A stretch of DNA of 64,000 nucleotides from Siderastrea radians (lineage: Eukaryota; Cnidaria; Anthozoa; Scleractinia; Rhizangiidae). Below the pieces are notes generated by a model. The model did not search any database, had not been told where the DNA came from, and worked only from the letters and a program-made list of their open reading frames with translations. Position numbers and translations under genes: made by a program. Positions 35,914 to 45,001 of the stretch are shown piece after piece; the stretch's first letter is position 1; each line of letters begins with the position of its first letter. The DNA lies in assembly GCA_964017195.1 (NCBI GenBank), contig CAXHKT010000183.1, positions 1,025,901 through 1,089,900 on the forward strand, given 5' to 3'.

Positions 35914-37703
35914 TTGTGCAAAAGTACAAAGAAAGCGCGATATGTGCGATCCTTAGGGAAAAAACCCCATTTGGGGGCATTCCCAGAGGCTCAAAAAGGT
36001 GTTCTTATCTGCGCAATCTGTCTGCGCAAGGCTGCGCACTGGCCCAATAATAATGCAAATCCCTCGGGGCTATCAGAAAAAACAGTTTATTGTGTAGAAA
36101 GTCTGCGATTTTGTCGATAAGGTGGAAAAAACCCCCATTTTGGGGCCTTCCCTCAGGCCCCAAAAAGCTCAAAAAGCTAACTGGCCCTCTCGGCTGCATG
36201 CACAAAGCTCCCAAATGCATTCAATCCCTTTGGGACCATCCGAAAAAAATTCCTTTTGTGCAAAAGTACAAAGAAAGCGCGATATGTGCGATCCTTAGGG
36301 AAAAAACCCCATTTTGGGGCATTCCCAGAGGCTCAAAAAGGTGTTCTTATCTGCGCAATCTGTCTGCGCAAGGCTGCGCACTGGCCCAATAATAATGCAA
36401 ATCCCTCGGGGCTATCAGAAAAAACAGTTTATTGTGTAGAACGTCTGCGATTTTGTCGATAAGGTGGAAAAAAAAACCCATTTTGGGGCCTTCCCTAAGG
36501 CCCCAAAAAGCTCAAAAAGCTAACTGGCCCTCTCGGCTGCATGCACAAAGCTCCCAAATGCATTCAATCCCTTTGGGACCATCCGAAAAAAATTCCTTTT
36601 GTGCAAAAGTACAAAGAAAGCGCGATATGTGCGATCCTTAGGGAAAAAACCCCATTTGGGGGCATTCCCAGAGGCTCAAAAAGGTGTTCTTCTCTGCGCA
36701 ATCTGTCTGCGCAAGGCTGCGCACTGGCCCAATAATAATGCAAATCCCTCGGGGCTATCAGAAAAAACAGTTTATTGTGTAGAAAGTCTGCGATTTTGTC
36801 GATAAGGTGGAAAAAACCCCATTTTGGGGCCTTCCCTCAGGCCCCAAAAAGCTCAAAAAGCTAACTGGCGCTCTCGGCTGCATGCACAAAGCTCCCAAAT
36901 GCATTCAATCCCTTTGGGACCATCCGAAAAAGATTCCTTTTGTGCAAAAGTACAAAGAAAGCGCGATATGTGCGATCCTTAGGGAAAAAAACCCATTTTG
37001 GGGCATTCCCAGAGGCTCAAAAAGGTGTTCTTATCTGCGCAATCTGTCTGCGCAAGGCTGCGCACTGGCCCAATAATAATGCAAATCCCTCGGGGCTATC
37101 AGAAAAAATAGTTTATTGTGTAAAAAGTCTGCGATTTTGTCGATAAGGTGGAATAAACCCACATTTTGGGGCCTTCCCTCAGGCCCCAAAAAGCTCAAAA
37201 AGCTAACTGGCGCTCTCGGCTGCATGCACAAAGATCCCAAATGCATTCAATCCCTTTGGGACCATCCGAAAAAAATTCCTTTTGTGCAAAAGTACAAAGA
37301 AAGCGCGATATGTGCGATCCTTAGGGAAAAAAACCCATTTTGGGGCATTCCCAGAGGCTCAAAAAGGTGTTCTTATCTGCGCAATCTGTCTGCGCAAGGC
37401 TGCGCACTGGCCCAATAATAATGCAAATCCCTCGGGGCTATCAGAAAAAACAGTTTATTGTGTAGAAAGTCTGCGATTTTGTCGATAAGGTGGAAAAAAA
37501 AACCCATTTTGGGGCCTTCCCTCAGGCCCCAAAAAGCTCAAAAAGCTAACTGGCGCTCTCGGCTGCATGCACAAAGCTCCCGAATGCATTCAATCCCTTT
37601 GGGACCATCCGAAAAACATTCCATTTGTGCAAAAGTACAAAGAAAGCGCGATATGTGCGATCCTTAGGGAAAAAACCCCATTTTGGGGCATTCCCAGAGG
37701 CTC

Positions 37704-37714
37704 AAAAAGGTGTT
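37704..37714. other. Family A / family B boundary
   Basis: Family A reads AAAAAGGTGTTCTTATC and family B reads AAAAAGGTGTTGTTGACTG. The boundary copy is A-type up to this shared 11-bp block and B-type after it. There is no filler and no target-site duplication, and the repeat phase is kept. This indicates recombination between half-unit B copies, not insertion. Confidence 0.9.
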
Positions 37715-38134
37715 GTTGACTGAGCAAGGCTGGGCAAGGCTGCGCACTGGCCTAATAATAACGCAAATCCCTCGGGGCTATCAGAAAAAAAAGTTTATTG
37801 TGTAGAAAAGCGCGATATGTGCGATCCTTAGGGAAAAAATCCCATTTTTGGCCTTCCCAGAGGCTAAAAAAGGTGTTGTTGACTGAGCAAGGCTGCGCAA
37901 GGCTGCGCACTGGACTAATAATAACGCAAATCCCTCGGGGCTTTCAGAAAAAAAAGTTTATTGTGTAGAAAAGCGCGATATGTGCGATCCTTAGGGAAAA
38001 AACCCCATTTTTGGCCTTCCCAGAGGCTAAAAAAGGTGTTGTTGACTGAGCAAGGCTGCGCAAGGCTGCGCACTTGCCTAATAATAATGCAAATCCCTCG
38101 GGGCTATCAGAAAAAAAAGTTTATTGTGTAGAAA
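37715..38134. repeat. Family B lead-in: tail plus two 163-bp short units
   Basis: After the boundary come the rest of one B half-unit and two monomerised b units (from about 37,808 and 37,971). The first tail has GCTGGGCAAGG and the first b unit has CTGGACTAAT, both single-base private changes. The second b unit ends in CACTTGCC and ATGCAAAT, the form that precedes a long unit. Confidence 0.85.
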
Positions 38135-38157
38135 GTCTGCGATTTTGTCGATAAGGT

Positions 38158-38189
38158 GGGAATTTCAGTTTTGAGAGGGGTGGGGTGGG
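38158..38189 (+). repeat. G-rich tract in subunit C, possible G-quadruplex
   Basis: GGG, a 16-nt gap, then GGGG-T-GGGG-T-GGG on the + strand give four runs of at least three G. The tract recurs in all long units. At about 52,690 one G is lost, yet every run keeps three G. The long first loop weakens the case. GAGGG and CCCTC around the tract also form a short dyad. Confidence 0.5.
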
Positions 38190-38208
38190 TCCCTCAAAAA
38201 AGTGCTGG

Positions 38209-38264
38209 TTTTGGTGCAACGGCCCCAGCACAAAAGCACCCCAGATCCCGTTGCGGCACCAAAA
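38209..38264. repeat. 14-bp inverted repeat with 3-nt bulge in subunit C
   Basis: TTTTGGTG-CAACGG (38,209-38,222) pairs with CCGTTG-CGG-CACCAAAA (38,248-38,264), eight plus six base pairs with CGG unpaired, around a 25-nt loop. A second possible pairing is GTGCTGG (38,202-38,208) with CCAGCAC (38,225-38,231). Both recur in nearly every long unit; arm mutations occur near 59,889, 62,966 and 63,820. Confidence 0.75.
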
Positions 38265-38294
38265 AACATTCCATTTGGCACTATTTTTATCGAA

Positions 38295-38456
38295 TTTGGC
38301 GATACTAAAAAGTGCTGCACTTTTTCAGGGCTTGAATTAGCCCCCAAAAGCAGAAAAAAGCTAATTGGCGCTCTCAGCTGCATGCACAAAGGTCCCAAAT
38401 GCATTCAATCCCTCTGGGACCATCCGAAAAAAATTCCTTTTGTGCAAAAGCACAAA
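38295..38456. repeat. Subunit A' of the family B long unit
   Basis: About 164 bp in most HORs (162 here because of a 2-bp loss at its end). It starts with a diverged part holding the AAAAAGTGC-T-GCACTTTTT dyad and then follows half-unit A closely: CCCCCAAAAGC, AAAAAGCTAATTGGCGCTC, CTGCATGCAC, AATGCATTCAATCCC, CTCTGGGACC, TTTTGTGCAAAAG. Confidence 0.8.
38307..38325. repeat. 19-bp near-perfect palindrome in subunit A'
   Basis: AAAAAGTGC and GCACTTTTT flank a single T. It is present in almost all long units. In the copy at 58,992 an A-to-T change near 59,176 gives GCTCTTTTT and breaks one pair. Confidence 0.85.
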
Positions 38457-38619
38457 GGAAGCGATATGTGCGATCCTTAGGGAAAAAACTCCATTTTTGG
38501 CCTTCCCAGAGGCTAAAAAAGGTGTTGTTGACTGAGCAAGGCTGCGCAAGGCTGCGCACTGGCCTAATAATAACGCAAATCCCTCGGGGCTATCAGAAAA
38601 AAAAGTTTATTGTGTAGAA
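38457..38619. repeat. Subunit B of the family B long unit
   Basis: 163 bp. It follows family A half-unit B but has TTTTTGGCCTTCCC for TTTTGGGGCATTCCC and GTTGACTGAGCAAGG for the CTTATC..GTCT stretch. In most HORs it is marked by AAACTCCATTTTT, whereas the short b units have AAACCCCATTTTT. Confidence 0.85.
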
Positions 38620-38782
38620 AAGCGCGATATGTGCGATCCTTAGGGAAAAAACCCCATTTTTGGCCTTCCCAGCGGCTAAAAAAGGTGTTGTTGACTGAGC
38701 AAGGCTGCTCAAGGCTGCGCACTGGCCTAATAATAACGCAAATCCCTCGGGGCTATCAGAAAAAAAAGTTTATTGTGTAGAA
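38620..38782. repeat. Short b unit (monomerised half-unit B)
   Basis: 163 bp from AGCGCGATATG to TGTAGAAA. It equals half-unit B following directly on half-unit B: TGTGTAGAAA joins GCGCGATATG, where the dimer would continue with half A (TCTGCGATTTT). Both junction partners contain AGAAAG, so the form can arise by unequal exchange between the two half-units. It ends with CTAATAATAACGCAAAT. About 65 such units occur in family B. Confidence 0.85.
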
Positions 38783-38947
38783 AAGCGCGATATGTGCGAT
38801 CCTTAGGGAAAAAAACCCCATTTTTGGCCTTCCCAGAGGCTAAAAAAGGTGTTGTTGACTGAGCAAGGCTGCGCAAGGCTGCGCACTTGCCTAATAATAA
38901 TGCAAATCCCTCGGGGCTATCAGAAAAAAAAGTTTATTGTGTAGAAA
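38783..38947. repeat. Terminal short b unit of an HOR
   Basis: The last b unit before each long unit differs by position-specific bases: CACTTGCC for CACTGGCC, and AATAATGCAAAT for AATAACGCAAAT. This holds in nearly all HORs whatever the number of b units between, so expansion acts on internal b units. Confidence 0.85.
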
Positions 38948-39761
38948 GTCTGCGATTTTGTCGATAAGGTGGGAATTTCAGTTTTGAGAGGGGTGGGGTG
39001 GGTCCCTCAAAAAAGTGCTGGTTTTGGTGCAACGGCCCCAGCACAAAAGCACCCCAGATCCCGTTGCGGCACCAAAAAACATTCCATTTGGCACTATTTT
39101 TATCGAATTTGGCGATACTAAAAAGTGCTGCACTTTTTCAGGGCTTGAATTAGCCCCCAAAAGCAGAAAAAAGCTAATTGGCGCTCTCAGCTGCATGCAC
39201 AAAGGTCCCAAATGCATTCAATCCCTCTGGGACCATCCGAAAAAAATTCCTTTTGTGCAAAAGCACAAAGGAGGCGCGATATGTGCGATCCTTAGGGAAA
39301 AAACTCCATTTTTGGCCTTCCCAGAGGCTAAAAAAGGTGTTGTTGACTGAGCAAGGCTGCGCAAGGCTGCGCACTGGCCTAATAATAACGCAAATCCCTC
39401 GGGGCTATCAGAAAAAAAAGTTTATTGTGTAGAAAAGCGCGATATGTGCGATCCTTAGGGAAAAAACCCCATTTTTGGCCTTCCCATAGGCTAAAAAAGG
39501 TGTTGTTGACTGAGCAAGGCTGCGCAAGGCTGTGCACTGGCCTAATAATAACGCAAATCCCTCGGGGCTATCAGAAAAAAAAGTTTATTGTGTAGAAAAG
39601 CGCGATATGTGCGATCCTTAGGGAAAAAACCCCATTTTTGGCCTTCCCAGAGGCTAAAAAAGGTGTTGTTGACTGAGCAAGGCTGCACAAGGCTGCGCAC
39701 TTGCCTAATAATAATGCCAATCCCTCGGGGCTATCAGAAAAAAAAGTTTATTGTGTAGAAA
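38948..39761. repeat. Family B HOR 2 (n=2, 814 bp)
   Basis: Private changes are CCCATAGGC near 39,485, GCTGTGCAC near 39,532, GCTGCACAAGG near 39,682 and ATGCCAAT near 39,715, which breaks the octamer. Confidence 0.93.
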
Positions 39762-41259
39762 GTCTGCGATTTTGTCGATAAGGTGGGAATTTCAGTTTTG
39801 AGAGGGGTGGGGTGGGTCCCTCAAAAAAGTGCTGGTTTTGGTGCAACGGCCCCAGCACAAAAGCACCCCAGATCCCGTTGCGGCACCAAAAAACATTCCA
39901 TTTGGCACTATTTTTATCGAATTTGGCGATACTAAAAAGTGCTGCACTTTTTCAGGGCTTGAATTAGCCCCCAAAAGCAGAAAAAAGCTAATTGGCGCTC
40001 TCAGCTGCATGCACAAAGGTCCCAAATGCATTCAATCCCTCTGGGACCATCCGAAAAAAATTCCTTTTGTGCAAAAGCACAAAGGAGGCGCGATATGTGC
40101 GATCCTTAGGGAAAAAACTCCATTTTGGGGCATTCCCAGAGGCTCAAAAAGGTGTCCTTATCTGCGCAATCTGTCTGCGCAAGGCTGCGCACTGGCCCAA
40201 TAATAATGCAAATCCCTCGGGGCTATCAGAAAAAACAGTTTATTGTGTAGAAAGTCTGCGATTTTGTCGATAAGGTGGAATAAACCCCCATTTGGGGCCT
40301 TCCCTCAGGCCCCAAAAAGCTCAAAAAGCTAACTGGCGCTCTCGGCTGCATGCACAAAGATCCCAAATGCATTCAATCCCTTTGGGACCATCCGAAAAAA
40401 ATTCCTTTTGTGCAAAAGTACAAAGAAAGCGCGATATGTGCGATCCTTAGGGAAAAAACCCCATTTTGGGGCATTCCCAGAGGCTCAAAAAGGTGTTCTT
40501 ATCTGCGCAATCTGTCTGCGCAAGGCTGCGCACTGGCCCAATAATAATGCAAATCCCTCGGGGCTATCAGAAAAAACAGTTTATTGTGTAGAAAGTCTGC
40601 GATTTTGTCGATAAGGTGGAAAAAAACCCCATTTTGGGGCCTTCCCTCAGGCCCCAAAAAGCTCAAAAAGCTAACTGGCGCTCTCGGCTGCATGCACAAA
40701 GCTCCCGAATGCATTCAATCCCTTTTGAACCATCCGAAAAACATTCCATTTGTGCAAAAGTACAAAGAAAGCGCGATATGTGCGATCCTTAGGGAAAAAA
40801 CCCCATTTTGGGGCATTCCCAGAGGCTCAAAAAGGTGTTGTTGACTGAGCAAGGCTGCGCAAGGCTGCGCACTGGCCTAATAATAACGCAAATCCCTCGG
40901 GGCTATCAGAAAAAAAAGTTTATTGTGTAGAAAAGCGCGATATGTGCGATCCTTAGGGAAAAAATCCCATTTTTGGCCTTCCCAGAGGCTAAAAAAGGTG
41001 TTGTTGACTGAGCAAGGCTGCGCAAGGCTGCGCACTGGCCTAATAATAACGCAAATCCCTCGGGGCTTTCAGAAAAAAAAGTTTATTGTGTAGAAAAGCG
41101 CGATATGTGCGATCCTTAGGGAAAAAACCCCATTTTTGGCCTTCCCAGAGGCTAAAAAAGGTGTTGTTGACTGAGCAAGGCTGCGCAAGGCTGCGCACTT
41201 GCCTAATAATAATGCAAATCCCTCGGGGCTATCAGAAAAAAAAGTTTATTGTGTAGAAA
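39762..41259. repeat. Family B HOR 3 interrupted by family A (1,498 bp)
   Basis: The long unit is intact to 40,126. Two monomers' worth of family A follow, and family B resumes at 40,840 with two b units. 1,498 equals 814 plus 2 x 342 exactly. Confidence 0.93.
40127..40839. repeat. Family A island inside family B
   Basis: 713 bp of family A: the end of one half-unit B, a monomer with GGAATAAACCC and AAAGATCCC, and one with CTCCCGAATGC and AAAAACATTCC. These match the last family A monomers at 37,000-37,714. The right end uses the same AAAAAGGTGTT junction as the main boundary, so the island is the duplicated boundary and not an independent insertion. Confidence 0.92.
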
Positions 41260-42072
41260 GTCTGCGATTTTGTCGATAAGGTGGGAATTTCAGTTTTGAG
41301 AGGGGTGGGGTGGGTCCCTCAAAAAAGTGCTGGTTTTGGTGCAACGGCCCCAGCACAAAAGCACCCCAGATCCCGTTGCGGCACCAAAAAACATTCCATT
41401 TGGCACTATTTTTATCGAATTTGGCGATACTAAAAAGTGCTGCACTTTTTCAGGGCTTGAATTAGCCCCCAAAAGCAGAAAAAAGCTAATTGGCGCTCTC
41501 AGCTGCATGCACAAAGGTCCCAAATGCATTCAATCCCTCTGGGACCATCCGAAAAAAATTCCTTTTGTGCAAAAGCACAATGGAAGCGATATGTGCGATC
41601 CTTAGGGAAAAAACTCCATTTTTGGCCTTCCCAGAGGCTAAAAAAGGTGTTGTTGACTGAGCAAGGCTGCGCAAGGCTGCGCACTGGCCTAATAATAACG
41701 CAAATCCCTCGGGGCTATCAGAAAAAAAAGTTTATTGTGTAGAAAAGCGCGATATGTGCGATCCTTAGGGAAAAAACCCCATTTTTGGCCTTCCCAGCGG
41801 CTAAAAAAGGTGTTGTTGACTGAGCAAGGCTGCTCAAGGCTGCGCACTGGCCTAATAATAACGCAAATCCCTCGGGGCTATCAGAAAAAAAAGTTTATTG
41901 TGTAGAAAAGCGCGATATGTGCGATCCTTAGGGAAAAAAACCCCATTTTTGGCCTTCCCAGAGGCTAAAAAAGGTGTTGTTGACTGAGCAAGGCTGCGCA
42001 AGGCTGCGCACTTGCCTAATAATAATGCAAATCCCTCGGGGCTATCAGAAAAAAAAGTTTATTGTGTAGAAA
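41260..42072. repeat. Family B HOR 4 (n=2, 813 bp)
   Basis: Duplicate of HOR 1, with the same 2-bp loss, CAGCGGC and GCTGCTCAAGG, plus a private CACAATGG near 41,578. Confidence 0.93.
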
Positions 42073-42886
42073 GTCTGCGATTTTGTCGATAAGGTGGGAA
42101 TTTCAGTTTTGAGAGGGGTGGGGTGGGTCCCTCAAAAAAGTGCTGGTTTTGGTGCAACGGCCCCAGCACAAAAGCACCCCAGATCCCGTTGCGGCACCAA
42201 AAAACATTCCATTTGGCACTATTTTTATCGAATTTGGCGATACTAAAAAGTGCTGCACTTTTTCAGGGCTTGAATTAGCCCCCAAAAGCAGAAAAAAGCT
42301 AATTGGCGCTCTCAGCTGCATGCACAAAGGTCCCAAATGCATTCAATCCCTCTGGGACCATCCGAAAAAAATTCCTTTTGTGCAAAAGCACAAAGGAGGC
42401 GCGATATGTGCGATCCTTAGGGAAAAAACTCCATTTTTGGCCTTCCCAGAGGCTAAAAAAGGTGTTGTTGACTGAGCAAGGCTGCGCAAGGCTGCGCACT
42501 GGCCTAATAATAACGCAAATCCCTCGGGGCTATCAGAAAAAAAAGTTTATTGTGTAGAAAAGCGCGATATGTGCGATCCTTAGGGAAAAAACCCCATTTT
42601 TGGCCTTCCCAGAGGCTAAAAAAGGTGTTGTTGACTGAGCAAGGCTGCGCAAGGCTGCGCACTGGCCCAATAAAAACGCAAATCCCTCGGGGCTATCAGA
42701 AAAAAAAGTTTATTGTGTAGAAAAGCGCGATATGTGCGATCCTTAGGGAAAAAACCCCATTTTTGGCCTTCCCAGAGGCTAAAAAAGGTGTTATTGACTG
42801 AGCAAGGCTGCGCAAGGCTGCGCACTTGCCTAATAATAATGCAAATCCCTCGGGGCTATCAGAAAAAAAAGTTTATTGTGTAGAAA
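42073..42886. repeat. Family B HOR 5 (n=2, 814 bp)
   Basis: Duplicate of HOR 2 by position. Private GGCCCAATAAAAACGC near 42,665 mixes an A-type CCC with a B-type ACGC. GTTATTGACTG occurs near 42,791. Confidence 0.92.
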
Positions 42887-43700
42887 GTCTGCGATTTTGT
42901 CGATAAGGTGGGAATTTCAGTTTTGAGAGGGGTGGGGTGGGTCCCTCAAAAAAGTGCTGGTTTTGGTGCAACGGCCCCAGCACAAAAGCACCCCAGATCC
43001 CGTTGCGGCACCAAAAAACATTCCATTTGGCACTATTTTTATCGAATTTGGCGATACTAAAAAGTGCTGCACTTTTTCAGGGCTTGAATTAGCCCCCAAA
43101 AGCAGAAAAAAGCTAATTGGCGCTCTCAGCTGCATGCACAAAGGTCCCAAATGCATTCAATCCCTCTGGGACCATCCGAAAAAAATTCCTTTTGTGCAAA
43201 AGCACAAAGGAGGCGCGATATGTGCGATCCTTAGGGAAAAAACTCCATTTTTGGCCTTCCCAGAGGCTAAAAAAGGTGTTGTTGACTGAGCAAGGCTGCG
43301 CAAGGCTGCGCACTGGCCTAATAATAACGCAAATCCCTCGGGGCTATCAGAAAAAAAAGTTTATTGTGTAGAAAAGCGCGATATGTGCGATCCTTAGGGA
43401 AAAAACCCCATTTTTGGCCTTCCCAGAGGCTAAAAAAGGTGTTGTTGACTGAGCAAGGCTGCTCAAGGCTGCGCACTGGCCTAATAATAACGCAAATCCC
43501 TCGGGGCTATCAGAAAAAAAAGTTTATTGTGTAGAAAAGCGCGATATGTGCGATCCTTAGGGAAAAAACCCCATTTTTGGCCTTCCCAGAGGCTAAAAAA
43601 GGTGTTGTTGACTGAGCAAGGCTGCGCAAGGCTGCGCACTTGCCTAATAATAATGCAAATCCCTCGGGGCTATCAGAAAAAAAAGTTTATTGTGTAGAAA
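42887..43700. repeat. Family B HOR 6 (n=2, 814 bp)
   Basis: The long unit up to 43,251 is the copy of HOR 3; beyond it the sequence continues as ordinary family B. GCTGCTCAAGG occurs near 43,459. Confidence 0.93.
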
Positions 43701-45001
43701 GTCTGCGATTTTGTCGATAAGGTGGGAATTTCAGTTTTGAGAGGGGTGGGGTGGGTCCCTCAAAAAAGTGCTGGTTTTGGTGCAACGGCCCCAGCACAAA
43801 AGCACCCCAGATCCCGTTGCGGCACCAAAAAACATTCCATTTGGCACTATTTTTATCGAATTTGGCGATACTAAAAAGTGCTGCACTTTTTCAGGGCTTG
43901 AATTAGCCCCCAAAAGCAGAAAAAAGCTAATTGGCGCTCTCAGCTGCATGCACAAAGATCCCAAATGCATTCAATCCCTCTGGGACCATCCGAAAAAAAT
44001 TCCTTTGTGCAAAAGCACAAAGGAGGCGCGATATGTGCGATCCTTAGGGAAAAAACTCCATTTTTGGCCTTCCCAGAGGCTAAAAAAGGTGTTGTTGACT
44101 GAGCAAGGCTGCGCAAGGCTGCGCACTGGCCTAATAATAACGCAAATCCCTCGGGGCTATCAGAAAAAAAAGGTTATTGTGTAGAAAAGCGCGATATGTG
44201 CGATCCTTAGGGAAAAAACCCCATTTTTGGCCTTCCCAGAGGCTAAAAAAGGTGTTGTTGACTGAGCAAGGCTGCGCAAGGCTGTGCACTGGCCTAATAA
44301 TAACGCAAATCCCTCGGGGCTATCAGAAAAAAAAGTTTATTGTGTAGAAAAGCGCGATATGTGCGATCCTTAGGGAAAAAACCCCATTTTTGGCCTTCCC
44401 AGAGGCTAAAAAAGGTGTTGTTGACTGAGCAAGGCTGCGCAAGGCTGCGCACTTGCCTAATAATACTGCAAATCCCTCGGGGCTATCAGAAAAAAAAGTT
44501 TATTGTGTAGAAAAGCGCGATATGTGCGATCCTTAGGGAAAAAACTCCATTTTTGGCCTTCCCAGAGGCTAAAAAAGGTGTTGTTGACTGAGCAAGGCTG
44601 CGCAAGGCTGCCAACTTGCCTAATAATAATGCAAATCCCTCGGGGCTATCAGAAAAAAAAGTTTATTGTGTAGAAAAGCGCGATATGTGCGATCCTTAGG
44701 GAAAAAAGCCCATTTTTGGCCTTCCCAGAGGCTAAAAAAGGTGTTGTTGACTGAGCAAGGCTGCGCAAGGCTGCGCACTGGCCTAATAATAAGGCAAATC
44801 CCTCGGGGCTATCAGAAAAAAAGTTTATTGTGTAGAAAAGCGCGATATGTGCGATCTTTAGGGAAAAAACCCCATTTTTGGCCTTCCCAGAGGCTAAAAA
44901 AGGTGTTGTTGACTGAGCAAGGCTGCGCAAGGCTGCGCACTTGCCTAATAATAATGCAAATCCCTCGGGGCTATCAGAAAAAAAAGTTTATTGTGTAGAA
45001 A
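43701..45001. repeat. Family B HOR 7, expanded (n=5, 1,301 bp)
   Basis: Five b units. The long unit has AAAGATCCC (about 43,956) and ATTCCTTTGTGC with one T lost. One A is lost near 44,818, which explains 1,301 in place of 1,303. ATACTGCAAAT, CCAACTTGCC and AAGGCAAATCC mark successive b units. Two internal b units have the CTTGCC form normally seen only at the end. Confidence 0.92.

Larger units (their letters stand above)
31421..37400. repeat. 3-4-monomer HOR block of family A
   Basis: Four monomer types alternate: one with ACTGGCCCTCTCGG, one with ATTTGGGGGCATTC plus TTCTTCTCTGCGC (near 31,551, 34,269, 35,294, 36,653), one with a 6-A/4-C run and CGAAAAAGATTCC, and one with AAAGATCCC. Spacings are about 1,016-1,027 bp (three monomers) and 1,359 bp (four monomers; 35,240 to 36,599). 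The block leads up to the family boundary. Confidence 0.8.
1..37714. repeat. Satellite family A array, 342-bp monomers
   Basis: About 110 head-to-tail copies of a 342-bp monomer fill this region with no unrelated sequence between them. The recurring GTGCAAAAG block falls every 340-345 bp (for example 797, 1139, 1482, 1822, 2164), except in twelve 332-333-bp copies. Copies differ by scattered substitutions, by the length of an A-run/C-run, and by rare small indels. All copies share one orientation. The array is cut by the left window edge. The consensus keeps 12 CpG dinucleotides per monomer. Tandem structure is read directly from the sequence. A centromeric or heterochromatic role is inference from satellite biology in general; no CENP-B box or known family was recognised. 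Confidence 0.98.
38135..38294. repeat. Subunit C of the family B long unit
   Basis: About 160 bp in GCGAT-to-GCGAT phase. Its first 25 bases, GTCTGCGATTTTGTCG to AAGGTGG, equal the start of half-unit A. The middle is diverged, but ATCCCGTTGCGGCACCAAAA and CATTCCATTTGGCAC align with ATCCCTTTGGGACCATCCG, AAAAA and ATTCCTTTTGTGC of half A. It is therefore a third, older half-unit and not foreign DNA, although the G-rich part has no clear counterpart. Confidence 0.7.
38135..38947. repeat. Family B HOR 1 (n=2, 813 bp)
   Basis: Two bases are lost in GGAAGCGATATG near 38,460. The first b unit has CAGCGGC (38,670) and GCTGCTCAAGG (38,704). Both features recur in HOR 4. Confidence 0.93.
37000..40126. 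repeat. Boundary-spanning segmental duplication, copy 1
   Basis: This stretch contains the last two family A monomers, the A/B boundary and the first family B HORs. It is repeated immediately downstream at an offset of 3,125-3,127 bp. Shared private markers are GGAATAAACCC with AAAGATCCC, CTCCCGAATGC, AAAAACATTCCATTTGTGC, GGGGCTTTCAG, the 2-bp loss in GGAAGCGATATG, CAGCGGC and GCTGCTCAAGG. Confidence 0.9.
40127..43251. repeat. Boundary-spanning segmental duplication, copy 2
   Basis: Tandem copy of 37,000-40,126. Its long-unit anchors at 41,327, 42,140 and 42,954 match 38,202, 39,015 and 39,829. The join lies in CCATTTT (40,120-40,126), where family B half-unit B (ACTCCATTTT) meets family A (TTTTGGGGCATTCC), so the crossover joined homologous positions of two families. 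The copies differ by scattered substitutions and homopolymer changes. Confidence 0.9.

Noticed and set aside
1..37714. Hundreds of 60-100-codon frames on both strands, repeated every 342 bp
   Set aside because: 342 is divisible by three and the copies are nearly identical, so any open stretch recurs. Frames overlap on both strands, start at varied codons, end at the AATAATAAT stops, and tolerate indels. No protein family is recognised.
38209..38264. tRNA or other structured RNA gene
   Set aside because: The stem-loop lacks a cloverleaf, a GGTTCGANTCC-like B box and an A box. It is better described as an inverted repeat.
38307..38325. Rho-independent terminator (hairpin followed by T run)
   Set aside because: The T run is part of the palindrome itself, no gene precedes it, and the context is eukaryotic-type satellite.
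38158..38341. Transposon or other foreign insertion in the long unit
   Set aside because: No target-site duplication, terminal repeats or transposase were seen. Its start and parts of its tail align with half-unit A. A foreign origin for the G-rich centre alone remains possible.
38202..38480. Recurring 79-codon (- strand) and up to 111-codon (+ strand) frames in each family B long unit
   Set aside because: The + frame starts at GTG within a hairpin and runs into the half-unit. HOR length 814 is not a multiple of three, small indels break the frame in some copies, and conservation is explained by array homogeneity.
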